Source of the DNA: Prinia subflava
Lineage: Eukaryota; Chordata; Aves; Passeriformes; Cisticolidae
Direction of reading: 5' to 3'
DNA: 64,000 nt
Assembly (NCBI RefSeq): GCF_021018805.1
Contig: NC_086259.1
Span: 4,712,001-4,776,000, forward strand
Position numbers and translations under genes: made by a program. Of this stretch, positions 25,101 through 39,400 are shown piece by piece (the stretch's first letter is position 1; each line of letters opens with the position of its first letter). Under the pieces are notes generated by a model, which saw only the letters and a program-made list of their open reading frames with translations, was not told the DNA's origin and did no database searches.

Positions 25101-28100
25101 ACAAAATGGAAAATACAGAATGTCATAAATATTTCTGTGCAGCAGATCCAAGTGGCATTTATACACCCAGCTGTAGACAGTGCCTGTTGATGTAACCTGC
25201 AGATCTGGAGAGACAACAACCAACACAAAGGCTAGTGCAATGAAAATAAGGAAGAGACATCTCCAAAATAAAGCATTGAATCTTTTACTAAGCGTGCAAG
25301 ATTAAGGATTTCAAACATAAAATTGCAGGTCTGTCACAAAGAATGCAGGTCATGCTTACGGAAGAGGACATTTATCTGCCCTAGGAAACAAGGATCCTGC
25401 TAAGAACATGGAAGTGCTGATGACCGTGAAAATGTGAATTTTATAGTGAACACTGACTAGATTTACATGATCCTGGGACGTAACAGCCAGCATCAGACTG
25501 GAAGAAAAAGATCATATTTTCTGAGTCCTGGCAAATTAAAAACCCATTTGTGAATATGGTACCTGTTTCTTGTATCTGCAGAAGGACATCGAAGGGTCAG
25601 GCACACTTCAAAGGAGGACAGCACAAATAATTAAAACACTATCTAAGAGAAAAGCTCTAATTACTCAGCAGTTCTTGGGCTCAAAGCAGCAATTAATTTC
25701 AGGGAAACCTATGCCCTGTACAACACTGGAATCAAGACTAAAGGACTGCAGTAGTTTCTCTTACACTTGGAATTTTATAAAAGCTGCTTTTACACAAAAT
25801 TGTTGCTTCCTTCCCAGTGTCTTCCTCTGCAATGTTTACCAGTTCCCTCTGGAGCTGGTGTGCAAAATGACGAAGAACTTTATTGTCCAGAAGGAAGTGC
25901 TTCTAATACAAAGGATCTTCTAAACTTGAGGATATTTTAAAAAAATCTTTCATATTGACTGACATTTCCCACTCCAAATTCACTGGAGGTTGTCTAGCAG
26001 CATTACTCTCACAGGACTCCTCAGCCCAGCTGAGTTTTATGGAACAATGTACAATTGCCTGTAAAAAGTTCCTGCTCAGAAAGCTGGAGGACTTCTTTTT
26101 CCTCAGAAGGCTTCAGTTGCTTTAGTAGGAATGTAACTGCCTAAAAAATACCTAAAGAAAAAGTAAAATTCCTCTCAGTATGAGCTTCAAAAGTGGAATG
26201 AAATTTATTTCCAGTGTTCTCAGGGATGCTCTTTGATACACAGACTTTAACAAAATTAGCATTCTTCCTTGTGGAGACAGAAAATCTGCCTCCTGAACTG
26301 TAAACTTTAGGATTACCCAGATCTGTCTTTCCTCCAATTCTGCACAATTTCACTCTCAGCAGTTCTTCTCCCCCATTACTGATTCTAGCTGGCACCAACT
26401 TTGGAAATCTGTTCTATTCTTTATCCAGTTTTAATATAAAGAATAAATTTAAAAAATCAGTTCATGCAACAATTAAAGATTTTCTTATTCTCAAATCTAA
26501 ATATTTTCTGCTGTTTGATACAATGCAATTTTAGGTAGATAAATATATATAAATTGTACAAAAATCAACACAACTGAATGAGACATTATAAAAAGCATGA
26601 AATAAAATAATTTATTCCTGATAAAAATTTTTCTCTCACTAGAGAATATAGATGCAGTTCTACACGTCATTATGATATGCAGAATGTTTGCTCTGCAAGT
26701 TTTTACCATGGAAGAAAATGTATAGATAAGAAATCACAGAGATGAAAATCTGATATCACTGAGGTTATTAACAAAACTATTTCTGACTCAAATTATGTTA
26801 ACTTCCACATTTATTGCACAGTGATAACCTTCCTTTCTTGTGGCCTCTGCTACCTCAAGATTTGAGAACAAAATATTGTTCTGGAAGAAGTGTTCTGAGA
26901 TGGTCCCACCAGACACTTGTACACAATAACTGCCTTTTTTACCTCAGGGTCCAAAGGATTTAACATGTGACAGACAAAATATATTCTTTTAAAGACACTG
27001 GTACCCCGGATTTGGTCATTGAACTCACCTAGGGATGAGCTTTCTGTCTTTCCAGCAATAAGCTGGCACTGGTGGAGAAAGTCCAACCCTCTTTCAGCCC
27101 CAGGAACTGCTGGATATTCACTATTTGATTCCAAGAGGAAAATTCTCAAGCTCATCTTTATTCAAGTCCCAGAAGTGATAGACCCCTTATATCTGTAAAG
27201 TGAATATGAGAAGGGAGTTACTGATATAGAAAAAAGTAGAAGGCTTCAAAGAAAGAAAAAATATTAAATGAGAGTCACACACAACTTATATTTTCTTTAT
27301 ATTAAATAATACTTATATATCCATTTTCCCTGAGCTTTACTGTATTTTGATTAGTCCCTGAAGCTTTGAAAATATATGAAGGATATTGGTCCCAGAACAC
27401 AAAGTTATACCAAAATAAGATAATAATAATTATATATATATAAAAAACAGATTGGGGACTTTTAAAATTATCAGAGACAATTTTAAATTATTAATTTCAG
27501 AATGAACCATTAATAATGAATGCAGGAAGTATTACAAAAGCCATCACAGCAGGAGACCTTCCAGATTTTACTTACCAGATGTGTTTTATTGATTTGCAGA
27601 ACTGATAACTCAAATGTTCTAAGGGAGGTATTCGGGGGGAACCATACATACATAAATAAATAATTGCATGTGGGATGAGCAACCTTGCTGAGGAAAGCTT
27701 TGTGCATCACAGTCATTTTAATTCCTCCCTTGAAACATGTAGAGTCAGGGCAGGAGCAGGAGAGCTCTTTTATTGGGCTTTGGTAGACACTGGGTTCTAT
27801 TTCAGGCCCCCATCTCAGGAGGAAGGCTTTGTACAGATATTCCAAGTAGCTCAATTCACCCTTCCGTAATCTTATTAACTATTGAGGCTCCTGTGCTCAC
27901 CTCAATCCATTCAGGGACCTATCCAAGTGCCCTAATTTCCAGGCTGCTGCTCTGCTTGTGGATGCTGCAGTCGAAGGGGGCTGGGATGCACAGGATTCCT
28001 GAGCTCACAGCGCTGCAGGTAAAAGCACAGCCCAGATCTCCCTGGAGGTACCCTGGGAGGGTCTGGCCATCCAGCCACTCTGGAAATCACTGCAGCTCCA

Positions 28101-29654
28101 CCAGGCAGGGATCCTTAGGTGGAGGAAATTTCCCTGCTATTTTACAGAAGTTATTCACATACTGAAAAACAAGATCTACAGCCAGAGGAAAACTTCAAGA
28201 GCAAAAGTTTAAAACCCTGATCATGGCAGGTGTTGTCAGCTGCCAATCTTCTCTTACCTTGTCCCCCTACACCCCAAAGAGCAGCAGAATGTAATCCATC
28301 AGCCTCAGCTGCCTGGAACAGCACCCAAAACATTGTAGGTCACACAGTGAGGGCTCCCATAAAATGACTGAAAAATGTATTGCCTAGCAGTGAACTAAGT
28401 GTTGCCTCATCAGTATTCAATAATGCTGTCTTGCATAAAGAAGGATAAAAATGGAACAAAACCACAAGAAGAGCAAGTGAGCAGAGACAAACATTCAGAA
28501 GACATTAAGATTTTCTTTTTTAGCCCAAACAGCTGTGGCTTTTCTCTGTGACTATTGAATCTCCTTCCTAGTCAAGAAGCTGTTACATGATTCATTCTGC
28601 AAATCCAAGTGTGACTTTCTGTGTGGCAGATGAGAAAAACTTCTGCTCAGAGCCAGGTAGCTCACAGCCACACCTACCTTATATGAGTATATTTTAGCAA
28701 AGAAAGTCAGCTGTGACACAAAAATTGAGAAGTGTAAATCCCCCTGGCACTAACCATAGAAATGTCTCTCCAGAACAAACCAATTCACTGTCAGCACTCC
28801 TTTGTTTCTTCCTCTCAACTGCATTTGTTTCTTCATTAATGGGAAAGAGGATTGTTTGGAACAGAATATTGCTTGGAAGAGGAGCAACATCTGCTGTGAT
28901 GTTTATTCCTCTTATTGTTCCTTACATGAGTGCTAAAGGCACCATTCTCTTTCCCTTCTGTGAGGAGTTCATGAAGTCCTTCAGGAATGATGCAGATCCT
29001 GGGCCTGAGTGGGAGAGGCCAGGAGAGAGAGGTGGAGCAGAGGCACAGGGGCTCTGGAGAACAGGACTTCTCAAGACCTCCAGGTTCACACCTCAAGGCC
29101 ACACTCCAAGCTCTTGAGCAGGGGGAGGCTCAAAAATCCCACAGAAAAATGAAAAATCTGAATTCCTTTTCCAGAAACTGCCTGGGATGCATGAGCCAAC
29201 TTATTACAAGTAATGAGGTCTTTCAGTGGGGATGAAAAGAGCTATGATGGGATTCCTGTGCCTCTTGCTTCCTTAAGAAAATATCAAAGAAAGAGGGTAA
29301 AGGAAATATTAGTTGTTTAAAATGCATCTTTCAGACTTTTTTTCTCTTTTTTATTGGGTGATGAGTCACTTGATACTGCACTGGCAGGAGCCTGGAGGGC
29401 ACTCTGTGCCTTTCACAAGATCTATTAGTCTGGGGTTTCTAAAACAGCCACAGTGTCTAGAGAGGCAGAAATTGAGTGGCAGAGGGACCTTGTCTCACCC
29501 CAGGAGTCCTTACCAGGGTGTTTGGGGGCAGCAGGGCAGTGCTGTGGCCTTTCCCCCCTGTCTCTGTGCTCGCTCCTGGCAGGTTCCTGCTTTTGGAGAG
29601 GGGGAGCCCAGGGGCATGGCTGAGTGCTGGCCTTGGCACAGGCAGGTTTACACC
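22199..29654. other. Gene-free unique DNA, A+T-rich
   Basis: About 7.4 kb without a recognisable gene, RNA or mobile element. Open frames reach at most about 130 codons and have no domain. The stretch at about 24130-24270, with 'attattatgcattatgttt', is the kind of A+T-rich, motif-dense DNA that often proves to be a conserved non-coding element. Short AT dinucleotide runs occur near 27430. Confidence 0.5.
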
Positions 29655-29705
29655 TGGATTCAGCGATCCTGAGGGTCTGCTCCAAGCTAAGTGATTCTAT
29701 CTGTG
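29655..29705 (+). mobile_element. CR1 3'-terminal relic
   Basis: The block 'gatcctgagggtctgctcc' followed by 'aagctaagtgattctatct' matches the order of a CR1 3' end (GATCCTGAGGGTC, TTCCAACCTAA, GATTCTAT tail). The tail is degraded. The G+C-rich DNA to its left (29450-29650) may be the rest of this element but is too diverged to call. Confidence 0.55.
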
Positions 29706-32700
29706 GCTCTATGCTGAAGTAGAGATAAGCCCCCTTTTTTTCTGTTGCCAGCAACACAATAATCCCATGTGAAGGAAATCCAAACATTTCTGATCTGCAT
29801 TCATAAGTGTATTTCCAATAGGATGGCTTAGGTTGCCTAGTTATTAGTTCATTAGCCATGGCTAATGTGAAAGAAGTAACACATTAGCACTCTTCCTTTT
29901 TCAGAAGGATTTTCTCTCTGGGGGAATCCAAGGAGGAAGAAGTTTGGTATTACCCTGTGTTCCACTGATATGCAAAGAAGGGAAGATATCCCTGGGAATC
30001 AATACCCCTCATTAAACACAGAAATGAGGAGCAAGGACCAGTGATGGAAGGAATTCAAGTTCAGTAACCCAAAAAAGGAGGAGGGATGGAGATGCCTACG
30101 AGCTGCAGAACATATGTGTCAGTATCAGTAATATTTACAGCTGAACAGCAAGAAAGGGCACAGACATGCACATTCTTACAGATTGTGTTGAAGTGGCTTA
30201 AAGAGATGCTTTCAGTTTAGGCTAACATGTTCTAATTTGTATTGAAAGAGACTGGAGGTGCCAACAGGGTCATTTACCACATCCCAGAGAATGAGAAGGG
30301 AAGCTCCTCTTTATAGAGGGATGATTTTACTCACGGGCATCAACTCTTGAACCTTCCCACAGAGTTTGTGAGAGCCTGTCTTGGTCCAGGCTGCACAGTT
30401 CTGTCATCTGCCATGCCCACAACTCTAGAATATTGGCCAGTGTTGAGGATCCCCAGCACAGGCTGGGCAGGACAGGCTCTGCTTGGGGATACAGATGGGG
30501 GTGCCCAGAGCAGCAGAAATGCAGCTGTGAGGATGGGACATGGGCTTATCTGGGTGTAGCAATTATTCTGCACGTTCAGAAGCAGCCTGCAAAGATACAG
30601 AGAGCTTCCACTAAGGGGAAGTGGCTTAGGTGGCCCTCGTCCCTGTCCCTGGCAGTCCCTAATGCCACTGCATTGATACAGATTAATCCTGTATCCCAGA
30701 ACAAAAGGCATTTTGGATTGGGAGTGCAAACCTTGCCAATCTCTTGCAGATCCCTGGGAGCTGAGGGGGCAGCCTGCTGGGATCCACTGGTGCTCTCTGG
30801 GCTGGTTTTGGCAGGGTGAGCAGAGGGCTGAGGCAGCCAGGGGTGGCCCTGTGCCCCCTTGGCTTCCTGAGGAATGGCAGGAATGGCACCACGTGCAATG
30901 GCAGGAATAGCAGCACATGGAATGGCTCTCAGCACAACTGCAGACACCTCCAGTCCTGTTTGTGCACCTCAGGTCCTGTCCTCTGCTTGCTGTGTAGAAA
31001 CAGAAAGGACACAAAGAACTGAACCAGCTTGAAAATTAGACAAATAGTGTAACTTGTTGTGTCTGCCTTTATTGGCCAACACTGATCCACTCTTCTGGGG
31101 AGAGCCATTGTTCTTCTTCTTAGGCACACTTAAACTCTGTTCTTTACTTTAAAGAATCACTTTTAAGGCACAGGAGAAATAGTTAATACACAGAATAAAA
31201 ATAGCTGGATTATAAACCCTAAACTGATAGTGAAGAACAATCTTCACACCTATTCCAAAGCTTGGTCATGTTTAAGAAATCTTATGGCTTTTACATTTGA
31301 AATGCATTTCTGTGTTATTGTTTGAGGCTGACAAAACACAGGAATTCATCTACACTGCTGTCAGAAAACACACTGTGGTACAAGGAAAAAGAACATGACT
31401 GATGGATAAAGAGATGCATCACTATCACACTTCTGCCATTATTACCTCAGACAGAAAAGACTAGGGTGGATCAAGATGCAGAATGAGCTTTAAAAACCTC
31501 CTTCACCTGTATTTTACCACAAATATAACAATTATTCCAGGAGACATTATTCTTCCATTTAAGTTCATGCTCTGTGTGAATGATGTTATCTGTAAAAGCA
31601 ATAAATTCAGTCATGGCAGTAAAATGTAATTAGAGTATTTTTCTGAGACAGAATTGATTTGGGGCAGGTACATTAAACTCATGTGTGAAAAATAGGCTCA
31701 GAAACTGCACAACTAAAATTTTTACAGGACCAACTTTGCAAATAAAGATATCTCCACACTTAGAGGAGATTAACTTTTTTGAAGATTGCACTGAAGCATT
31801 TAGGAGTCAATGGGCAGGAGGCTAAAGCGATGGGAACACAGTGGTATTTTTCATGGCAGGAGAGCGGGCAGGGAGGCAGAGCTTTGTGGGCTGGCTGCCA
31901 TCAGTCAGCATTAATTCCCCACCGTGGCTGTGAATCTGCTGCAGCCACGGGCAGCAGAGCAGCAGCAGAGAGGGGCACCCAGGAGCCACATTCCTGATTC
32001 CAGTGCCCTGCTTTGCAACTTATTTGCTGTCCAGGGCCACGCCTGGGTTATCATTTATTTCCCATGTCCCAGCGTCTCTTCTGACAGCAGGAGCAGGGCT
32101 CTGGAGCTGTGCTGGAGCCTCTTGGAGGGAGCACTGCTTGTCACACGGGCTATCAACACCTTTCCAAATGAGTTCCACAAGAGGAGCTCTTCAATTGCAC
32201 TGCATCTGTAATTGCAGCAGCCTGTCAGAAAGGATTTGCTTCTACTCAGGTGTTTAAATAAGGACCTGATACTAAAAAACACTTCTGAAATTCCTGGTTT
32301 TAGTGAAAGAATTTCAGTATGTTATTCTTGTGTTTATGCCTGCTAATACATTTCAGTGCTAAAAAAAATTCACAGTATAGGAATGCATTAATTTTTTTTT
32401 TGAAAAAGGATTTTTTGTTAACTGATTCTTCTTGGAAAAACAGTAGCTTAAAATAAACAAATGTTTGGGAAAAGTTCAAAAAGAATTGATTAAAGTAAAG
32501 AAAAAAACTCAACATAGTGTTTCTCAGGAGCTGCTGGGAAACAATCTAGTTACTCCATGTGCTCTCTATAACAGGAGAAAACCCAGAATTTAACTAGAGA
32601 AAAAAATAGGAACAGCCTTCTCTTAATTTCTCCTATAACACCGTAGCCTGTAACCATTTTGCCTGCACAGAATAATTGTGTCAGATTGAGGTGCCTCTAG

Positions 32701-35700
32701 TGCCATTCCCCAAATCCATCTCTTCTCTTCTGCCCCTCATGGATTTGCAAACAGCCAGTGCCTGTTGAGTGCATCCCCCAGCACTCAGCAGCGTGACTGA
32801 CACTTCCCGATGCTGCCTCTGATGTTTTCTGCCTTCTCTGGGCAGAGCTGGGTGTGCACTCAACACCTTTGTGCTTTAATTGTGGGTTTGTCTGGTGAGT
32901 TTGTAGTTGCTCCAGAAAAGGCAGGAAAACTGGTCAGATCAGAAAGACTTTTTAGCCTGAAATGGCTGGAAATGCCACCCAGTGGAAACTCTGATGAAGT
33001 TTAAGGAGTATGGGAGGGTATTTCAAAGTATGTTCTCGACCAGACTAAAAATTTGCCTCTGTAGGAGTGGAAAGTGAATAACCTGTGTAAATAGTGTCAA
33101 AGAGTCTTTCTACTATAACTTCAAAAAGTTATATGAATGATCCTGGTTCTGCCACAAAAAAAAAGATGGAGAGAGCCACATGGATCCTCCTGCCAGGTGC
33201 ATTGCTGCTCTGCTATGCCTGCTCTGTTTGGATGAGCAAAAAAAACCCTGAATTTGCTTTATGTAATTTCATTTCTTCTGCATGCAAGAGCAGAAGAACA
33301 AAAAAAGTACCAATTCCTCAGTTGCATTTATTTACAGAACCTATGCTTTCTTTTTTGCAGGACAAGCCCAAACTCACTAAGATAATATGCACATATATTT
33401 AACTGCTTTAGCAGCAGCTCCAGTCTGTAAGGAGCCTGATGTCAACAAAAAACCAAAGAATTATACCTATCCACCAAACACAATAAATTACACTCATTTA
33501 GCTGCAAACTCCACTCATGGTTTTCTGGGAAGGAAACTGTGACAAACAGCAAATTCAGCACCACAAAATACAAATGGATTGGCAGATATTTAAAACTACC
33601 TTCTCTTTTTTATAACCAAGATACAATGTGGTGGGGGAGAAGGGACAGGAAGATAATCCTGGCACAAGTCAAACAGGACAAAGAGTTTAAGAGAGGAGAG
33701 TGCTGAATAAACACTGCAAGGATACAAAAACCAGAGACTTCAAGGAAGGCACGTGTAGGAATGGACTAGATTAAGGAGTTGTGATCAGCTTTTGGCACCT
33801 GCTAAATTTTCCCTGTGAAATATAAATAGCATGCAGCTAATTAAAAAGAAGAGAATCCATCAATCTGTGTTACAGTTTCAGGACAGGATTTGTTACTCTG
33901 TTCATAACATTCTTCTTAACAATGACACCCCAACCTTGATTCACGTTTAGGTTTCAGACAGCTCTTGGTCCTAGCCCATATTCATCTGTCTGAGAAAATA
34001 CTGGTTTGTTCTGGCACAGGAAAATTCTGTTTCTGCCAGGCTGTGGGACCTGCCTAACCTGCACTGTGCTGCTTCAGGCTCTATTTCAGCACCACGGCCA
34101 CCACTGCTCACAGTAATTATATCCTAAAACTTTCCATGAATGGTATTGAATGCAGACTGAGCCCAGGAAACCACAAACATCTGGTGAAACAGAGCAAAGT
34201 GTGAGCTTGCAGAGGCTGGGGCTCTGGAGTGTGGAGGTGCCCAGTCCCACCACACAGCATCAAACCTTTATCACTCACACTGATAAACAGGAGACGAGAA
34301 TCCAAACCCCTGTAAGCCTGAAAATCTTTTTTCCACTTTCACTTGCTGCCATGATTCTGGCAATAAAAGACACTCCTTAGGGAAGTCCAAATACACTTAA
34401 GCTTCAAATCACAAGAAAGATTTTTGTTGGAAGGGAAGCAACCTAGTATGATATCCCTGTGAAGGTGCTGGCTCCCTGAATCAGAGATTTCCAAAGTTAG
34501 TTAAAGTTAATATTTAGGATGGGCAGGAACTACAGCTCAGGCTTCCTTCAGCTGTGGGCTCTTCCAGGGAAGGAAATAAATGCTGATGTGTGAGGGAAGC
34601 ACATGGCTGATTAAAGCAGACCCCTTGGGGGAAAATGGGTATCTAGAAAGGATTGTTTCTGATGCAGGGAATTATTTTGGAGACCCTGAAGCTGCCCTGG
34701 AGGATATATGCTTCTGTTTGGGAAATTTGTGAGGTTTAAGCCTCTAGGTCAGGGGAATGTTACCACAGGTGTTCAGGCACAGAAAAGCTAAAGAGAAGTT
34801 GAAGGCAAAGCAAGACAGTGTCTGAAGCAAGAAATGACAAACTATAACATGAATATTTTGAGTTTCATAAGCTGAAATGCTGTTCCACACACCACATTAG
34901 TAGCTAACCCTCAGTTCTGTGCTTTGCACCCTGCAGAATCAAAGCAAAGGCCAGTACTTTGGTTAACACAACAAATGCTGATGTGTGAAGGGCATTCAGA
35001 GCTGGGTGCAGAGGCAAGAGCAGGGCGAAGCAAAGGAAGAGAGGAAAAAGAAAGAGAGGTGGAACATGGATCTGCAAAATACAGGCAAGTCAGGAGGAAA
35101 GATGTGACCTTTTCACCAAGTCCTGGGGCTGAATGCAGAGTGTGGGAGGGAAAGGGTGAGCAGGGGGTTCAGGGAACACTTGTGCTCTCAGCCAGTGTTA
35201 GAGCAGAAGTTAACAGAGCCGGGGCTCCAGCTGGATACCCAGGGCAGCCTTTGCCTTCCCTTGACTCAAACCCTCCAGGGTGTGTGTGAAAGGAGACTTG
35301 ATGGAAAGGAGTGGCCTAATGCAGATGAGCCACATTGTTCACCACACCATGTGGAGACACTTGAGGGCAGTGATCAGAGGACTGAAACCCATTCTTGCAT
35401 AAAATAGAGGTACAGGTGTATAAATCTGCACATATCTGCTTCTCTGCAGTGCATTTCCCTCCTCCAAGTATTCCCTTTGCCATGCAAGGAAAAGAAATGA
35501 AAGGAGAGCCACAGGTCTGGGGCAGAGGAGTACTTTGGTAACCCTGAATAGCAAATCCAAGTTTCATTCAGGAAAAGCAAAAGTTTTTTTAGAGATCTTT
35601 ATGAACAGAGACTATTTTTAACAAAGCTAGCTCCAAACCTCAAGATAGAGGGGGTAATTTTATTAGCAGATCTGAGTAAAAACAATTGGTCAGATACTCA

Positions 35701-36403
35701 GTACTACTCCAGATTCTTGAAACCAATTAATTCATTTTCCTAAGGATCCCTCTCTTCAAAAGCTTCTGCATTGCCCTTTTCTCTCCTCAAACAGAGGGCC
35801 TGAGCAGGGATGGACTCAAGTACCAGAACAGCCCTGGCTGGAATTTCAAGATGGTGAAGACTTTCAATTAAGAGTCTTTAAAACTGCAAAACTGAGCAGA
35901 TCCAGTTGATCTGGATGAGGTAACTGGGGTTGCAACTAAAGCAATTTTTAAGAATACCATAATTCTGCTCTGAATGGATCTGCCTCACAAAATATTGTAC
36001 TTTCTGTAAAGTATTAGGAAATGGGTTTATGTGGGTAATTGGCTATGTCAAAAATGTTATTTTAAACCAAACAAACCACCAGCTTTCAGAATTTTAAGGG
36101 GATGTGATAAATTGGTTCAAAATAGGTATTGTGACATATAATAAACTTCGATATTTTCAGAATTTAATGTAAAATTGTTTTAAGTGTGTTTGGTTCTTCT
36201 TACTCTTATTGAAGACACTTTCAGCTATTCTCTGAAAGTGCAGAAACTGTGATTACAGAGACAGTTGTGTGTCCTATATTGGTATTTTAATGTTTACTTA
36301 CCCAGCTGGCACACAGAAGGGAAGTAATTGTAGTCACAAATTAGTCCCATAATCACATGTCTGTAGAGTTCTAAAATTTGGCTGTGACTGACTCTCCAAA
36401 TAT

Positions 36404-36406
<3 letters not shown>
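29706..36406. other. Gene-free DNA including a G+C-rich patch with a 224-codon open frame
   Basis: The patch at about 30340-31014 is G+C-rich and holds the longest open frame not caused by a simple repeat (224 codons, minus strand, 30340-31014). Its translation is rich in Cys, Ser and Gln in a way typical of chance translation. It shows no domain, and several other frames overlap it on both strands. A short imperfect repeat of GGAATGGCA units lies near 30870-30925. The remaining sequence is A+T-rich and has no recognised feature. Confidence 0.5.

Positions 36407-36459
<53 letters not shown>
36407..36459. repeat. Uninterrupted A run of 53 bases
   Basis: Fifty-three consecutive adenines. Nothing upstream looks like a processed gene or a LINE 3' end, and I found no target-site duplication around it. 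It is therefore more likely a mononucleotide repeat than the tail of a retroposed copy. The exact length is the sort of thing sequencing may misjudge. Confidence 0.95.
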
Positions 36460-36461
<2 letters not shown>

Positions 36462-39400
36462 TTCTACCTGTGTCAGTCTCCTGCCTTTATTTTGAAATGA
36501 GCAAAAGCAATGGAAATCTTCACTTGAGCTTGCAGACAGGCTCTGACCACTGAGCTAAAGCAATGGAAAGAGGTCTCAAAACAAAAAGCAGGGGGACCAG
36601 CAGCCCAGCAGAGCTGCAGGTTTGGCTGTGACCTGCTCAGGAGTTTGCTGCTGTGACTCACAGCACTGATATTTTATTCACATAAAGCATCCAGGGCCTG
36701 ATTCTTCACTCAGAGCCATTCAGGTTAGCAATTGCTGTGCCTTAAAATCAGTGCAATTTAGTGAAAAGCAAACCCAGCTCTTAGAGCACTATCCAGCACA
36801 GTGGAGTGATAAATTATATAACATTAACAAATCTTCTAACTCTTTGGTAAATGAGAATCTGATGACAAAGCCTCCAAAGGCTTGGCAACTCAGATAAGTG
36901 CCACAAAGCCAGCATGTTTATTCGCAGATTATCTGAATTATTCAAACCTCTTGGGTTTTCAAAATTGAGCTGGAAGTCTTGCATAGACAGACTTTGCCAA
37001 CTGTGTGTACAGTAATGAGAAAAAAATATTCCCAGAGAAATTTCCCATGACTAAATAAGCCTGGTAACAACAGCAATTTTTTTTTTCTCTACATGAAGTG
37101 ATCTTGTCATTCAAGTAGAACTGTGGTGAAAATGCTCCTGAAACAGCTCCTTAGAGCAGTCCAGAGGCAGCCAGTGGCCTTTCCTTATAGGTGGGGAAAA
37201 AATTCTTACAATTAGGGAAAACCTATTGGAGGAGACATCCATTCTCCCAACAAGATTTACAACAACCCAGCCTGTGTGGAGAGGACCAGCAGTGGGACTG
37301 CAGGAGTGGAAGAGTTGAGCCCTTCCCTCCTCCTGTGTCAATTGTGGCTCTGCATGGCTGATCCCTGAATTTTCTGGGTGATCCCTAAATAATCTACTGC
37401 ATCCTGCTTGGGGCAGAATTAATGATGACAGCTAGCACCTATGGCTGACTCAGATGAACAGCTTTGACTCTAAGGTTTCAAGAATATGAAGATGATTGCA
37501 ACAGTAAAGGGCATTTTTGATGCCTAAGAGAGAAACTGTCAATATTTCCCAAAGGCTATTCCTGCATTTTCTGCCACTACAACCCTTGATTGTTTTTAAG
37601 AGGAAGAGTAAGGTGCAAAGTCTTGCTTGAAATCTTTGCACCCTCTTGTCAAGCTTCTATAACAGCAACTCTTTCTTTTTGCACCTGTTAAGTACTCCAT
37701 AGACACCTAAAACTTGGTCATAAAAAGTTTTAAGTACACAAGATGTATTCAATTTCTTTTTTCCAAATATCTTTTACAGACTACAACTGTGGGGTGGTTT
37801 GGGGGTTTTGTTTGTTTGTGAGTTTTATTAAGAGAATAGGTTTGAAAATGATGAAATTGTGATTTGAATAAAAACTTACTTGAACAGCTGAAGCCTGATA
37901 ATAACAGATATCCAGAATATACTTCTCATTATAGACAAATCACCAACAGTAATTCTCTGGTAAAGGGAAATTGTATTTGTTTGTTAAGAACCAAAAAAGA
38001 TCCATTTTCCTGCTTTAGGTGATAAATCATAACATTTTGTTGATGCTCAGCTCTGAGTTAGGTTTTAGGTTGCATGACCAAGGGGTCTGATCTGCAATTT
38101 TCACTTCTCTCATTTCAGAAATTCCTGGATTAAACAATTATTTTGCTTCATTTTAAAATGAAGCACAGAGGGAGCAATGGAGGCTGAATGCAGAGGACAT
38201 AATGAAAGCAATAATAACTGTCTTTCTTTGTTCAAGAAGGTAAATACTGGTGTTAATAAACAGATCCAGGAAGTTCTCAGTTCTTTCCAGCAAACTAAAA
38301 TTTCATTTTCCAAACCTCTTACCTTGGTAAGTTTATTTAGTTTTGAAATACTTATCTGAGTGGAAAAGAAACCTATGATCCAATTCTTAATTTTGCATGG
38401 AGGTTCCATCCCTGACCTCCCTGGACAGAGAATCCAGACTGAGGAACTGATGGATTGTGGGGGGCTCCAATTTTCAATAAAACTGTAAAAGGAGGTCACT
38501 GAAGTACAAGGTCAAAAGAACTTTTAGACATATTACAGGCAAGAATGATTGTTTTCATAAAGAAGGGTTCCTCAAGCAATAAGCCTTGTGACAAAAAGAT
38601 AATACTAATCAATGTGTTGTGTCTAAGGGGGTCCAATAATGAAATGCAGTTGCATTCCTTGTTTATTGTTCAACACAAACTACACTTATGAACCTGATTC
38701 AACAGAAATTTTCCAGTGTCTTCAATAAACCAGGATCAGTGGGATCACAGGGCTGTGTGAAACCTCATTGATGCAACATCCACGCTTATTTTCCAACAGT
38801 AGGTTCACAATATTGTCAACTTTCAAAAGCCTTATGCACCATGAAGGCAAGTTTTAAGTTTTATTACTTAAAAACTCTGCAGTGGGGAATTTATCACAAG
38901 TCTTTCTCCACTCTTATGAGTTTTGTGAATGACGCCTGCACCCAAACCCTTTACAATTCTAGGACACTGCTCACCTCATCTGCAAGCAGTTGCTAAATTT
39001 GCATATCTCTAGATTTAGCCTGATTTTAAATATCCCTATGTCAGGCATTAATATTTGGTATGCTGATTCAAGTTTGATACAATTTTGTTTGTAAATGAAT
39101 AAAAAATCCACTTGCTAGCTATTTCTTGTACTGTGGAGTACTTCTTCAGCAGGTTTGTTTTTACTAGGAAGGCAAAATCCTAAATCTGCTCAAGTACACA
39201 GCAAAATTTCTGTTGTCACTGCCACAGTGGAGCTGATCCTGTCAGATGTCACCAGCCCTGGAATTTGGCTCTTAAGGGAAGTAGTGGGTTGAATTGGTGA
39301 GAAATGGGTCACTCACTGATATGAGGTAAAATACTTGTCTTATTTGTGAAATTCCCTTGTGGATTTACATCCTGTTGTAGCTGTGTAGTGAGGAGGAGCC

